Positions 1 through 8,672 of a DNA stretch of 64,000 bases are shown here, piece after piece. The translations under genes and the position numbers were made by a program. The notes under the pieces are model-generated. The model was not told the DNA's origin, did no database searches, and was given only the letters and a program-made list of their open reading frames with translations. Every line of letters starts with the position of its first letter. Within the stretch, counting starts at the first letter, position 1. Origin of the DNA: Noviluteimonas caseinilytica (GTDB taxonomy: Bacteria > Pseudomonadota > Gammaproteobacteria > Xanthomonadales > Xanthomonadaceae); assembly GCF_018406605.1 (NCBI RefSeq), contig NZ_AP024545.1, forward strand, positions 1,488,001 to 1,552,000, given 5' to 3'.

Positions 1-1979
1 GCGATGTACTGCGGCATGCGCTGTTCGAGCAGCGTGGCGGCGTGTTCGAGGATGGTCGCGCGCGAGGCGGCCGGCATCGCATCCCACGCGGGCTGCGCGG
101 CGACGGCATTGCGCAGCGCCTGCTCGACGGTGGCCGCATCGGCCGCGCGCCAGGTGCCGACCTGTTCGCGACGATCGGCCGGATTGGTGACCGCGATGTC
201 CGCACCGTTGGCGGTCACGCCCGGCACGAGCGGCGTGGCGCGCCAGTCGCCGACCTTCGCGGCGTTGACCTGTTCGGCGAGGGCGCGCAGCTGCGCGTCG
301 TTGGCGAGGTTGATGCCCATGGAGTTGTCTCGTTCGTCGGCGACGCTGGTCGCCTGGCTGCGGTAAACATCGCGCGGCAGCGGGATGCGCGGATGCGGGA
401 TTTCGGCGAACCCGTCGACGGTGTCCACCGGATCGCGCACCAGGTCCTCGATCGCCACCGATTCGTCCGTGATGCGGTTGACGAAGCTGGAGTTGGCGCC
501 GTTCTCGAGCAGGCGGCGCACCAGGTACGGCAGCAGGTCTTCGTGCGACCCCACCGGCGCGTACACGCGGCAGGCCACGTCGAGGCGGTCGGCCGGCACG
601 ACTTCGGCGTACAGGTCGTCGCCCATGCCGTGCAGCTTCTGGAATTCGAACTGCTTCTTCTCCGCACCACCGCGCGCGAGGCGATGGATCGCCGCGATCG
701 TGTGCGCGTTGTGCGTGGCGAACATCGGATAGATCGCATCCGATGCGTCCAGCATGCGCCGCGCGTTGGCGAGGTAGCTCACGTCGGTGTTCGGCTTGCG
801 CGTGAACACCGGGTAGCCCGCCTGGCCATCCACCTGCGCGCGCTTCACTTCGCTGTCCCAGTACGCGCCCTTGACCAGGCGCACGGGAATGCGGCGGCCG
901 GTGCGGCGTGCCAGGTCGGCGAGGAAGTCGATCACGTACGGCGCGCGCTTCTGGTACGCCTGCACGGCGAGGCCGTAGCCTTCCCAGCCATCCAGCGAGG
1001 CGTCGGAATACGCACCGGCGATGACGTCGAGCGACAGCTCCAGGCGATCGGCTTCCTCCGCATCGATCGTGAAGCCGATGCCGTGCGACTTGGCGAGGCG
1101 GGCGAGCTCCAGCACGCGCGGCACGAGTTCGGCCATCACGCGCGCGCGCTTGGCGTGCTCGTAGCGCGGATGCAGCGCGGACAGCTTCACCGAGATCGAC
1201 GGCGCCGCGAACACATCCGTGCCCTTGAACGACCCGCTGCGGCCGATCGCTTCGATCGCATCGCGGTACGCCTGCAGGTAGCGCAGCGCATCCTTGGTGG
1301 TCAGCGCGCCTTCGCCCAGCATGTCGAATGAATAGCGGTACGCCGCGTTGGCGCCCTTGCGCGAACGCGCCAGCGCCTCGCCGATCGTGCGGCCCATGAC
1401 GAACTGGTGCCCCATGATCCGCATCGCCTGGCGCACGGCCAGGCGCACGACCGGCTCGCCCACGCGCCCGACCAGCCGCTTGAAGGCGTTGTGCACGTCG
1501 CGCTTGGTGTCGTCGGCCAGGTCCACCAGGTGCCCGGTGAGCATCAGGCCCCACGTGGACGCATTCACCAGCACCGAATCGGACTGGCCCATGTGCTTCT
1601 TCCAGTCCGCCTCGCCCAGCTTGTCGCGGATGAGCTTGTCGGCCGTGTCCTGGTCCGGGATGCGCAGCAGCGCCTCGGCCACGCACATCAGCAGCACGCC
1701 TTCCTCGCTGCCGAGGTCGTACTGGCGCATGAAGGCTTCGATGGCGCCCTGGTCCTTCGCACGGGCGCGCACGCGCCGGACCAGGTCCGCCGCGGTGGCC
1801 TGGATCGCGGCGCGATCGGCGTCGGGCTGGCGGGCCTGGGCGAGCAGCTCGCGCACATGGTCGGTTTCGTCGCGCACCCACGCGGCGGTGATCGCCGCGC
1901 GGAGCGGGCCGGGCGCAGGCGGCAGTTCCGGCGACAGCATGGGCGCTGCGCCTGACGCGTGGGGCGTTTGGAGGGTCAT
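1..1979 (-). CDS. putA: Bifunctional proline dehydrogenase / glutamate-semialdehyde dehydrogenase PutA (3' end missing)
   Basis: PutA oxidises proline to glutamate in two steps at the inner membrane, feeding electrons to quinone. The first 659 residues are visible; the gene runs off the left edge. The proline dehydrogenase barrel shows RLVKGAYWDSE near residue 370 and GSHEDLLPYLV followed by GANSSFVNR near residue 495. The linker and the first residues of the aldehyde dehydrogenase domain follow (LLEQRMPQYIA at the edge). The N-terminus goes straight into the helical PutA domain, so the ribbon-helix-helix DNA-binding domain of the E. coli protein is absent and this form should not repress its own gene. 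Start chosen at the first ATG of the frame. The long plus-strand frame opposite is a high-GC shadow. Confidence 0.95.
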   Translation of the reverse strand, partial: MTLQTPHASGAAPMLSPELPPAPGPLRAAITAAWVRDETDHVRELLAQARQPDADRAAIQATAADLVRRVRARAKDQGAIEAFMRQYDLGSEEGVLLMCVAEALLRIPDQDTADKLIRDKLGEADWKKHMGQSDSVLVNASTWGLMLTGHLVDLADDTKRDVHNAFKRLVGRVGEPVVRLAVRQAMRIMGHQFVMGRTIGEALARSRKGANAAYRYSFDMLGEGALTTKDALRYLQAYRDAIEAIGRSGSFKGTDVFAAPSISVKLSALHPRYEHAKRARVMAELVPRVLELARLAKSHGIGFTIDAEEADRLELSLDVIAGAYSDASLDGWEGYGLAVQAYQKRAPYVIDFLADLARRTGRRIPVRLVKGAYWDSEVKRAQVDGQAGYPVFTRKPNTDVSYLANARRMLDASDAIYPMFATHNAHTIAAIHRLARGGAEKKQFEFQKLHGMGDDLYAEVVPADRLDVACRVYAPVGSHEDLLPYLVRRLLENGANSSFVNRITDESVAIEDLVRDPVDTVDGFAEIPHPRIPLPRDVYRSQATSVADERDNSMGINLANDAQLRALAEQVNAAKVGDWRATPLVPGVTANGADIAVTNPADRREQVGTWRAADAATVEQALRNAVAAQPAWDAMPAASRATILEHAATLLEQRMPQYI

Positions 1980-2127
1980 CGGGCCGTGTCGAACCGTGTC
2001 GAGCTGCGTAGTGTAGCCGTCGCGGTGTGGTGACCAAACCCCGCGCGGCTTGCCGCAACACGGCACCGGGGGCTACCATTTCGCGGTTTTCCGCACCCGG
2101 TTTGCGTCACGCCGGGGACGGTCCGGC

Positions 2128-2607
2128 ATGATCGAAATGGTGTCATCGGGTCCCGGGTCGGGCGCGCAACTCCGGTTGCGTCCCCCGCGGGCGCTGACGG
2201 CCCGCCAGTTCGTCGCCCTGTTCGCCACGCTGGCCGCCGCGATGTGGCTGGTGGCCCTGCTCGGTTGGTGGGGAGGCAACGTCTTCGCGCCAGCGTTCGC
2301 ACTGCTCGACAGTGCGATGGTGGCGGCGGCGCTGCGGTGGCTGTGGCGGCTCGGCGAGCGTCGCGAAGTCATTTCGATCGGGCCGGAAGCGGTCGAGGTC
2401 TGGCGGTCGGCCCAACTGGCGCCGTCGTTCCGCGCGCACCCTGCCTGGGTGCGGCTGGACGTCGACGGCGACGGGGAGCGGATCGTGCTGTCGAGCAGCG
2501 GCAGGCACTGCGAAATCGGTGCTTTCCTCGGCCCGGCCGAAAGACGGCAACTGGCGCAGCGCATTCGCGCGCTGCTGGAGGCAAGCCGGTCGCCGCCCAT
2601 CCACTGA
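2128..2607 (+). CDS. DUF2244-type membrane protein
   Basis: A 159-residue protein with two hydrophobic stretches (about residues 25-50 and 58-75), then a soluble C-terminal part ending in GAFLGPAERRQLAQ. This layout matches DUF2244 integral membrane proteins, which are often encoded beside aa3 oxidase genes. The start is the ATG behind GGGGACGG; an upstream in-frame ATG at 2050 has no comparable ribosome site and adds a low-complexity Arg-rich tail. It lies 37 bases before coxB, so it probably belongs to the oxidase operon. Its function is not known. Confidence 0.75.
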   Translation: MIEMVSSGPGSGAQLRLRPPRALTARQFVALFATLAAAMWLVALLGWWGGNVFAPAFALLDSAMVAAALRWLWRLGERREVISIGPEAVEVWRSAQLAPSFRAHPAWVRLDVDGDGERIVLSSSGRHCEIGAFLGPAERRQLAQRIRALLEASRSPPIH

Positions 2608-2644
2608 CAAGCAACAATTGCATTCACCCGCGGGGCTCGAACTG

Positions 2645-3646
2645 ATGAAAGCAGGCTTCAACACGATCGCTCGGCGCACGCTTGCCGCGGGCCTCTTCGG
2701 CGCGATGTCGCTGGCCGCCTCGGTCAGTGCGTTCGCCGCGCCGGCCACCGCCGAACCGGCCGCCCCGCATCCCTGGCAGCTCAACATGGGCAAGGGCGTC
2801 ACCCACTCCTCGCAGATGGCGTGGGAAGCGCACATGGTCGCGCTGTGGGTCTGCGTGGTCATCGGCATCATCGTGTTCGGCGCGATGGCCTACGCGATGT
2901 TCAAGTTCCGCCATTCCAAGGGCGCGGTGCCCGCGGTCAACTTCACGCACAGCACCAAGCTCGAGATCGTCTGGACGCTGGTCCCGGTCATCCTGCTCGT
3001 CGGCATGGCGTGGCCGGCCACCGCCAAGCTCATCGCGATGTACGACACCCGCAACGCCGCGATGACCGTCAAGATCACCGGCTACCAGTGGATGTGGAAG
3101 TACGAGTACCTGGGCGAGGGCGTGGAATTCACCAGCCGCCTGGCGAAGAACAGCGACCAGATCCGCCAGTCGCACGTCATCCCGAAGTACGACAACCCCG
3201 ACCAGCGCCACTACCTGCTGGAAGTGGACAACATGCTGGTCGTGCCGGTCGACACCAAGATCCGCTTCGTGATCACCGCCGACGACGTCATCCACGCCTG
3301 GTGGGTGCCGGCGCTGGGCTGGAAGCAGGACGCCATCCCGGGCATCGTCAACGAAGCCTGGACCGACATCTCCACGCCGGGCATCTACCGCGGCCAGTGC
3401 GCGGAGCTGTGCGGCAAGGACCACGGCTTCATGCCGATCGTGGTGAAGGCCGTCTCGAAGGAAGAATTCAAGCAGTGGCTGGCCGCGCAGAAGGCGAAGA
3501 ACGCCCCCGCCAAGCCGGCCGCCGCCGCCGCGACCGCGGCCGAAGCCATCAACGCCACGCCCGCGGGCATCGGCCCGGCCCAGCCGGCCGCGCCGGACGC
3601 CAGCAACACGCCCACGCCCGAACCCGCCGAGCCGATCACGCACTGA
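2645..3646 (+). CDS. coxB: Cytochrome c oxidase subunit II
   Basis: Subunit II of the aa3 oxidase, 333 residues, accepts electrons from cytochrome c at its CuA centre and passes them to subunit I. A signal peptide (residues 1-35) is followed by two transmembrane helices and a periplasmic cupredoxin domain. The CuA ligands are visible in VIHAWW and CAELCGKDHGFM. After the cupredoxin domain there is an Ala/Pro-rich tail of about 50 residues, with no cytochrome c domain fused. First gene of the coxB-coxA-ctaG-coxC block. Confidence 0.97.
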   Translation: MKAGFNTIARRTLAAGLFGAMSLAASVSAFAAPATAEPAAPHPWQLNMGKGVTHSSQMAWEAHMVALWVCVVIGIIVFGAMAYAMFKFRHSKGAVPAVNFTHSTKLEIVWTLVPVILLVGMAWPATAKLIAMYDTRNAAMTVKITGYQWMWKYEYLGEGVEFTSRLAKNSDQIRQSHVIPKYDNPDQRHYLLEVDNMLVVPVDTKIRFVITADDVIHAWWVPALGWKQDAIPGIVNEAWTDISTPGIYRGQCAELCGKDHGFMPIVVKAVSKEEFKQWLAAQKAKNAPAKPAAAAATAAEAINATPAGIGPAQPAAPDASNTPTPEPAEPITH

Positions 3647-3694
3647 CCTGCGTTGCGCTTACTCCATCCGAACAAGCATTACCTGAGGTAGGCC

Positions 3695-5320
3695 ATGGCC
3701 ACGCAAGACGCCGCCGGTTATCACGACGACCACGGGCACAAGCAGTCCTTCCTTGAGCGTTGGTTCTTCTCGACCAACCACAAGGACATCGGCACGCTGT
3801 ACCTGGTGTTCTCCTTCATCATGTTCATCATCGGCGCCGCGATGTCGGTGATCATCCGGTGGGAGCTGATGACCCCGGGCCTGCAGCACATGAAGCCCGA
3901 GTTCTTCAACCAGATGACCACGGTGCATGCGCTGGTCATGATCTTCGGCGGCGTGATGCCGGCCTTCGTGGGCCTGGCCAACTGGATGGTGCCGCTGCAG
4001 ATCGGCGCGCCCGACATGGCGCTGCCGCGCATGAACAACTGGTCCTTCTGGATCATGCCGTTCGCCTTCACGATGCTGCTGGTCACGCTGTTCCTCGACG
4101 GCGGCGCACCCGCCGGCGGCTGGACGCTGTACCCGCCGCTGTCGATCCAGGGCGGCAGCAACGTCGCCTTCGCGATCTTCGCCATCCACATGATGGGCAT
4201 CAGCTCGATCATGGGCGCGATCAACATCATCGCCACCATCCTCAACATGCGCGCCCCGGGCGTCGACCTGCTGAAGATGCCGATCTTCTGCTGGACCTGG
4301 CTGATCACGGCGTTCCTGCTGATCGCGGTCATGCCGGTGCTGGCGGGCGCGGTGACCATGCTGCTCACCGACAAGTTCTTCGCCACCAGCTTCTTCTCCG
4401 CCGCCGGCGGCGGCGACCCGGTGATGTTCCAGCACATCTTCTGGTTCTTCGGGCACCCGGAGGTCTACATCATGATCCTCCCGGCGTTCGGCATCGCCTC
4501 GGAGATCATCCCCACCTTCTCGCGCAAGCCGCTGTTCGGCTACCAGGCGATGGTGTACGCCACCGCGTCGATCGCGTTCCTGTCGTTCATCGTGTGGGCG
4601 CACCACATGTTCACCGTCGGCATGCCGCTCGGTGGCGAGCTGTACTTCATGTTCGCGACGATGCTGATCGCGGTGCCTACCGGCGTGAAGGTGTTCAACT
4701 GGGTCACGACGATGTGGAAGGGGTCGATCTCCTTCGAAGCGCCCATGCTGTGGGCCGTCGCGTTCGTCATCCTGTTCACCATCGGCGGCTTCTCGGGCCT
4801 GATGCTCGCGATCGTGCCGGCGGACTTCCAGTACCACGACACGTATTTCGTCGTGGCGCACTTCCACTACGTGCTGGTGACCGGCGCGGTGTTCGCGATC
4901 ATCGCCGCCGTGTACTACTGGTGGCCGAAGTGGACGGGCCGCATGTACAACCAGACCGCCGCCAAGTTCCACTTCTGGTGGTCGGTGATCTTCGTCAACG
5001 TGCTGTTCTTCCCGCAGCACTTCCTGGGCCTGGCCGGCATGCCGCGCCGCATCCCGGACTACAACGTCGTGTTCGCGGACTGGAACTTCGTCAGCTCCAT
5101 CGGCGCGTTCGGCATGTTCGCCACGCCGTTCATCATGTTCGCCGTGCTGTACGCCTCGCTGCGCAACGGCGCCAAGGCCGAAGCCCGTTCGTGGGAAACC
5201 GCGCGCGGCCTGGAGTGGACGGTGCCGTCGCCGGCCCCGCACCACACCTTCGCCACGCCGCCGGTCATCAAGGATGGCGACCTCGCGCACGGCGACTTCG
5301 CGCACATGGATTTCGACTGA
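3695..5320 (+). CDS. coxA: Cytochrome c oxidase subunit I
   Basis: Catalytic heme a/a3-CuB subunit, 541 residues, reduces O2 to water and pumps protons. Twelve hydrophobic segments are evident. Typical signatures are present: the FFGHPEVYIMILP stretch with the CuB and Tyr ligands, WAHHMF for the remaining CuB histidines, and DTYFVVAHFHYVL with the heme ligands. GAGGT sits just upstream of the ATG. The long minus-strand frame across this gene is a compositional shadow. Confidence 0.98.
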   Translation: MATQDAAGYHDDHGHKQSFLERWFFSTNHKDIGTLYLVFSFIMFIIGAAMSVIIRWELMTPGLQHMKPEFFNQMTTVHALVMIFGGVMPAFVGLANWMVPLQIGAPDMALPRMNNWSFWIMPFAFTMLLVTLFLDGGAPAGGWTLYPPLSIQGGSNVAFAIFAIHMMGISSIMGAINIIATILNMRAPGVDLLKMPIFCWTWLITAFLLIAVMPVLAGAVTMLLTDKFFATSFFSAAGGGDPVMFQHIFWFFGHPEVYIMILPAFGIASEIIPTFSRKPLFGYQAMVYATASIAFLSFIVWAHHMFTVGMPLGGELYFMFATMLIAVPTGVKVFNWVTTMWKGSISFEAPMLWAVAFVILFTIGGFSGLMLAIVPADFQYHDTYFVVAHFHYVLVTGAVFAIIAAVYYWWPKWTGRMYNQTAAKFHFWWSVIFVNVLFFPQHFLGLAGMPRRIPDYNVVFADWNFVSSIGAFGMFATPFIMFAVLYASLRNGAKAEARSWETARGLEWTVPSPAPHHTFATPPVIKDGDLAHGDFAHMDFD

Positions 5321-5344
5321 TCGGCATTGCCGGTCACTGACGCC

Positions 5345-5485
5345 ATGAACGAGCAAGACACGCCGATGACTGCCGACCAGCTTGCCGCGCGCCGCAAGGG
5401 CGTGCGGCGCACGGCGTGGGCGATCGGCCTGGTCGCGCTGGCGATCTACGTCGCGTTCGTGTTGTCCGGGGTCCTGGCGAAGTGA
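5345..5485 (+). CDS. Small single-pass membrane protein between coxA and ctaG
   Basis: A 46-residue frame: a polar N-terminus (MNEQDTPMTADQLAARRKG), then one hydrophobic helix (WAIGLVALAIYVAFVLSGVL) and AK at the end. Its stop overlaps the GTG start of ctaG in a GTGA, indicating translational coupling. Position, size and topology match the small cytochrome oxidase assembly proteins found between coxA and ctaG in other proteobacteria. It is too short for most gene finders. Confidence 0.75.
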   Translation: MNEQDTPMTADQLAARRKGVRRTAWAIGLVALAIYVAFVLSGVLAK

Positions 5486-6078
5486 ACGATCCGCAGGCCA
5501 CCACCCCGGCACAGCGCCGCTTCGGCATCGGCAAGATGGTGCTCGTCGCGCTGGCCGCGTTCGCCTTCACCTTCGCGCTGGTGCCGCTGTATCGCATCGC
5601 GTGCGAGAAGGTGTTCGGCGTGCGCCTGGAGCGCCAGGCCGTCACCGCGCCGACGGGCAGGAAGGCCAACACCGAGCGCACGGTCACCGTGCTGTTCGAT
5701 GGCGGCGTCAATTCCAAGTTGCCGTGGGCGTTCAAGCCGGAGCAGGCCACGATGCAGGTGCATCCGGGCCAGCAGTACGAAGCCAGCTACTTCGCGCGCA
5801 ACGAAAGCACGCGCGCGATCGTGGGCAACGCGGTGCCGTCGGTCGCACCGGCGCGCGCCTCGGGGTACTTCAGCAAGACCGAATGCTTCTGCTTCACCGC
5901 GCAGACCCTGGCCGCCGGCGAAGGCCGCGCGATGCCGGTGCGCTTCATCGTCGACCCGGCGTTGCCGGACGACGTCACCACGATCACGCTGTCCTATACC
6001 TTCTTCAAGAACGATGCCCTGACGTCGCAGATCGACGCGCCGACGGGTGTGTCGTCCCAGCCGCACGCGGCACCCTGA
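5482..6078 (+). CDS. ctaG: Cytochrome c oxidase assembly protein CtaG (Cox11)
   Basis: Copper chaperone that delivers CuB to subunit I, 198 residues. One N-terminal transmembrane helix (about residues 18-38) anchors a periplasmic beta-sandwich. The copper-binding CFCF motif is present in TECFCFTAQTL, about two thirds along. The GTG start overlaps the stop of the preceding 46-residue gene, so expression is probably coupled. Family length is about 190 residues, so the start fits. Confidence 0.95.
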   Translation: MNDPQATTPAQRRFGIGKMVLVALAAFAFTFALVPLYRIACEKVFGVRLERQAVTAPTGRKANTERTVTVLFDGGVNSKLPWAFKPEQATMQVHPGQQYEASYFARNESTRAIVGNAVPSVAPARASGYFSKTECFCFTAQTLAAGEGRAMPVRFIVDPALPDDVTTITLSYTFFKNDALTSQIDAPTGVSSQPHAAP

Positions 6079-6103
6079 GCCCAACGAACCACCGGAAACG
6101 ACC

Positions 6104-6991
6104 ATGGCAGACGCCCACGCCCACGAGACGCACGACACGAACGCCTATTACGTGCCGCATGGCAGCCGCTGGCCGGTGGTCGCGTCGGTCGCGCTGTTCA
6201 CCACGATGCTGGGCTTCGCCAACTGGCTCAACGACGTCAGCTGGGGCAAGACCGTGTTCTTCCTCGGCATCGCGTTCCTCGCCGCGATCCTGTTCAAGTG
6301 GTTCACGGACGTCATCCGCGAATCGCTGCGCGGCTTCTACAACAAGCAGGTCGACACCTCCTTCCGCATGGGGATGGTGTGGTTCATCTTCTCCGAGGTG
6401 ATGTTCTTCGCCGCGTTCTTCGGTGCGCTGTTCTACGCGCGCCAGTTCGCGTTGCCGTGGCTGCAGGGCGAAGGCCACAAGCTCGCCACGCACGCGGTGC
6501 TGTGGTCGGACTTCACCGGTGGCTGGCCGAGCAACGGCCCGGGCGCGATCGGCGGTACGTACCAGACGATCCCGCCGTGGGGCCTGCCGCTGCTCAACAC
6601 GCTGATCCTGCTGACCTCGGGCGTCACGGTCACCATCGCGCACCACGCGCTGAAGGCCGGCCACCGCAAGCAGCTGTTGTTGTTCCTCGGCATGACGGTG
6701 TTGCTGGGCGCGCTGTTCCTCACCTTCCAGGCCGAGGAATACATGCACGCCTACAAGGAGCTCAACCTGACGCTGGGTTCGGGCATCTACGGCTCCACGT
6801 TCTTCATGCTCACCGGTTTCCACGGCGCGCACGTCACGCTGGGCACGATCATGCTGGCGATCATCTGGATGCGCTGCTTCGCCGGCCATTTCGATCGCGA
6901 CAACCACTTCGCGTTCGAAGCGGTGGCCTGGTACTGGCACTTCGTCGACGTGGTGTGGCTGGGCCTGTTCCTGTTCGTGTACGTCCTGTAA
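6104..6991 (+). CDS. coxC: Cytochrome c oxidase subunit III
   Basis: Subunit III of the aa3 oxidase, 295 residues with seven hydrophobic helices. Family signatures include FSEVMFFAAFFGALFYAR, TFQAEEY, and the C-terminal AWYWHFVDVVWLGLF. It stabilises the catalytic subunit in the inner membrane. The His-rich N-terminus (MADAHAHETHD) begins at the ATG 25 bases after ctaG. Last plus-strand gene of this block; an inverted repeat follows. Confidence 0.97.
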   Translation: MADAHAHETHDTNAYYVPHGSRWPVVASVALFTTMLGFANWLNDVSWGKTVFFLGIAFLAAILFKWFTDVIRESLRGFYNKQVDTSFRMGMVWFIFSEVMFFAAFFGALFYARQFALPWLQGEGHKLATHAVLWSDFTGGWPSNGPGAIGGTYQTIPPWGLPLLNTLILLTSGVTVTIAHHALKAGHRKQLLLFLGMTVLLGALFLTFQAEEYMHAYKELNLTLGSGIYGSTFFMLTGFHGAHVTLGTIMLAIIWMRCFAGHFDRDNHFAFEAVAWYWHFVDVVWLGLFLFVYVL

Positions 6992-7029
6992 GGGCGTTAC
7001 GCGACCCAGAGTGACTGCGTGACCCGACA

Positions 7030-7050
7030 CGGGCCGGCGTTGCCGGCCCG
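7030..7050. terminator. Inverted repeat between convergent coxC and DUF2909 genes
   Basis: A perfect 9-bp stem (CGGGCCGGC / GCCGGCCCG) with a 3-nt loop GTT, in the gap between two convergent genes. Neither strand has a good T-run after it, so it is at best a weak intrinsic terminator. Confidence 0.45.
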
Positions 7051-7079
7051 CGTCGTCTCCGGCGACATACTCGATGGAA

Positions 7080-7304
7080 TCAGGGCGCGCGGCCGATGCC
7101 GTGCGGCACGATCCAGCCCATCTTGATGCTGAGCGCCACGATCAGGATGAGCACCACCGACAGCGCGATGCGCTTGGTGAGCGCATTGACCGTCCGGTTG
7201 GTGGTCCCCTTGTCGACCAGCATGTAGTACAGCCCGGCGCCGAGGTTCCAGAGGATGAGTATCAGGAAGCCGACGATCAACAGGGTCTTCAGCGAATCGC
7301 TCAT
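7080..7304 (-). CDS. DUF2909 twin-transmembrane protein
   Basis: A 74-residue protein with two hydrophobic helices (LIVGFLILILWNLGAGLYYML and IALSVVLILIVALSIKMGW) joined by a short basic loop. This is the DUF2909 layout, which commonly sits between coxC and the SURF1 gene. It is on the opposite strand to the oxidase genes. Presumed accessory role in oxidase assembly; not proven. Confidence 0.8.
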   Translation of the reverse strand: MSDSLKTLLIVGFLILILWNLGAGLYYMLVDKGTTNRTVNALTKRIALSVVLILIVALSIKMGWIVPHGIGRAP

Positions 7305-7361
7305 GGCGGCGTCTCCCGGCGCGTTGTTGCCGGCATTATCGCGCCGCGCGCGGGGCATCGC

Positions 7362-8087
7362 GTGACCCGTCGCGGGACGCTCGTGTTCGGCTGGACGCTG
7401 GCGCTGCTGGCGATGGCGGGCTTCGCGCGCCTGGGCTTCTGGCAGTACGGGCGGATGCACGAGAAGCAGGCGATGCTGGAGCGCGCGGCGCAGGCGCTGC
7501 ACGACCGCAAGCCGCACCCGCTCGATGCCGCCGACGCACAGCCCGACCAGGGCCTCGACGTGCGCTGGGTCGAAGGCGACGGCCACGTCCTCGCGCCCAC
7601 GCTGCTGCTCGACAACCAGCTGCGCGAAGGCCAAGCCGGCGTGCGCCTGTACTGCGTGCTGCAGCCCGCCACCGGCGCGGCGCGCCTCGTCGATTTCGGC
7701 TGGCTGCCCGTGGCGGGCGATCGCAAGCTGCCCGATGCCAGCTGCGCGCAGGGGCCGCTGCACGTGCGCGGCCTGTCGGCGCCGCCGCCGTCGAGCGGCT
7801 TCCCGATCGGCGCGGCGATGCAGCAGGTCGGCCCGTCGCGCTGGCTGATGATGCGCGTGGATTTCGGCGCGATCGATACCGCGCTGCATGCGCGCCTCGC
7901 CTCGCACGTGGTGCGCCTGGATCCCGCGCTGCCCATCGGCTACGTGCGCGACCTCGACATCCTCCCCAACACGCTCCCGCCCGAACGGCACCTGGGTTAC
8001 GCCGTGCAGTGGTGGGCCATGGCCATCACGGTGTTCGTCACCGCGTTGCTCCTGACGTTCCGCAAGAAAAAGAAGGTCCGTGCATGA
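7362..8087 (+). CDS. SURF1 family oxidase biogenesis protein
   Basis: About 241 residues with the SURF1 plan: N-terminal transmembrane helix with LGFWQYGRMHEKQAML, a periplasmic domain, and a C-terminal helix ending in a Lys-rich cytoplasmic tail. SURF1 proteins help insert heme a into subunit I. A GTG start is used because the in-frame upstream sequence has no family resemblance. The stop overlaps the next ATG (ATGA). Confidence 0.9.
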   Translation: MTRRGTLVFGWTLALLAMAGFARLGFWQYGRMHEKQAMLERAAQALHDRKPHPLDAADAQPDQGLDVRWVEGDGHVLAPTLLLDNQLREGQAGVRLYCVLQPATGAARLVDFGWLPVAGDRKLPDASCAQGPLHVRGLSAPPPSSGFPIGAAMQQVGPSRWLMMRVDFGAIDTALHARLASHVVRLDPALPIGYVRDLDILPNTLPPERHLGYAVQWWAMAITVFVTALLLTFRKKKKVRA

Positions 8088-8671
8088 ATCGTCCCGTCGA
8101 CCCCGCGCAGGCCACGCGCAACCGCAACCGGATGACGCTGGTCGCGATCGCGTTGCTGTTCTTCGGTGCGCTCGCCGTGGCGGGTTTCCTGCGTTTCTCC
8201 GGCTGGCGCCCCGCGGGCCTGAAGGCGCGCGGCGAACTGCTGCAGCCGCCCGCGGACCTGCGCCGCGTGGCGCCGGTGCTCGCCGATGGCACGCAGTACG
8301 CATGGAACCCGGCCACGCGCACGTGGCGCATCGCCGCGATGGCGCGCGATTGCGACACCACCAACGCCGCCGCCTGCGCCGACGTGCTCTCGCAGCTCGA
8401 CACCGTGTGGCAGCTGATGGGCCGCGACGCCGATCGCGTCGACGTGCTGTGGGTCGGCGCCGTCCCCGCGAATGGCACGCGCCCGGGCACGCTGCGCGCC
8501 GTGCGCGCCAGCGACGCGTTGCGCGACGGCCTGCCGCGTTCGTCCGATGCACGCGGTCCGGTCGTCGTCTACATCCTCGATCCGAACGGGTTCGTGGTTC
8601 TGCGCTACGCTCCGGGCTTCGACCCCGGCGACCTGCGCACCGACCTGTCCCGCCTGCTCAAGGTGAACTGA
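8084..8671 (+). CDS. Membrane-anchored protein of the oxidase assembly cluster
   Basis: A 195-residue protein: short basic N-terminus, one transmembrane helix (about residues 17-38), then a periplasmic domain. The tail (VVVYILDPNGFVVLRYAPGF) resembles the last strands of a thioredoxin or SCO-like fold, but no CxxxC copper site is present. A gene of this type lies between the SURF1 and ctaA genes in Pseudomonas as well. It overlaps SURF1 by 4 bases. Probably an assembly factor; the exact role is unknown. Confidence 0.7.
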   Translation: MNRPVDPAQATRNRNRMTLVAIALLFFGALAVAGFLRFSGWRPAGLKARGELLQPPADLRRVAPVLADGTQYAWNPATRTWRIAAMARDCDTTNAAACADVLSQLDTVWQLMGRDADRVDVLWVGAVPANGTRPGTLRAVRASDALRDGLPRSSDARGPVVVYILDPNGFVVLRYAPGFDPGDLRTDLSRLLKVN

Positions 8672-8672
8672 G

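Noticed and set aside
42..1331. 429-codon plus-strand frame across putA
   Set aside because: It is Arg/His/Val rich with no family resemblance, and the minus strand encodes an unmistakable PutA without a stop. High GC content opens antisense frames.
3659..5512. 617-codon minus-strand frame across coxA
   Set aside because: The plus strand encodes a complete cytochrome oxidase subunit I; the antisense product is low-complexity His/Asp/Arg.
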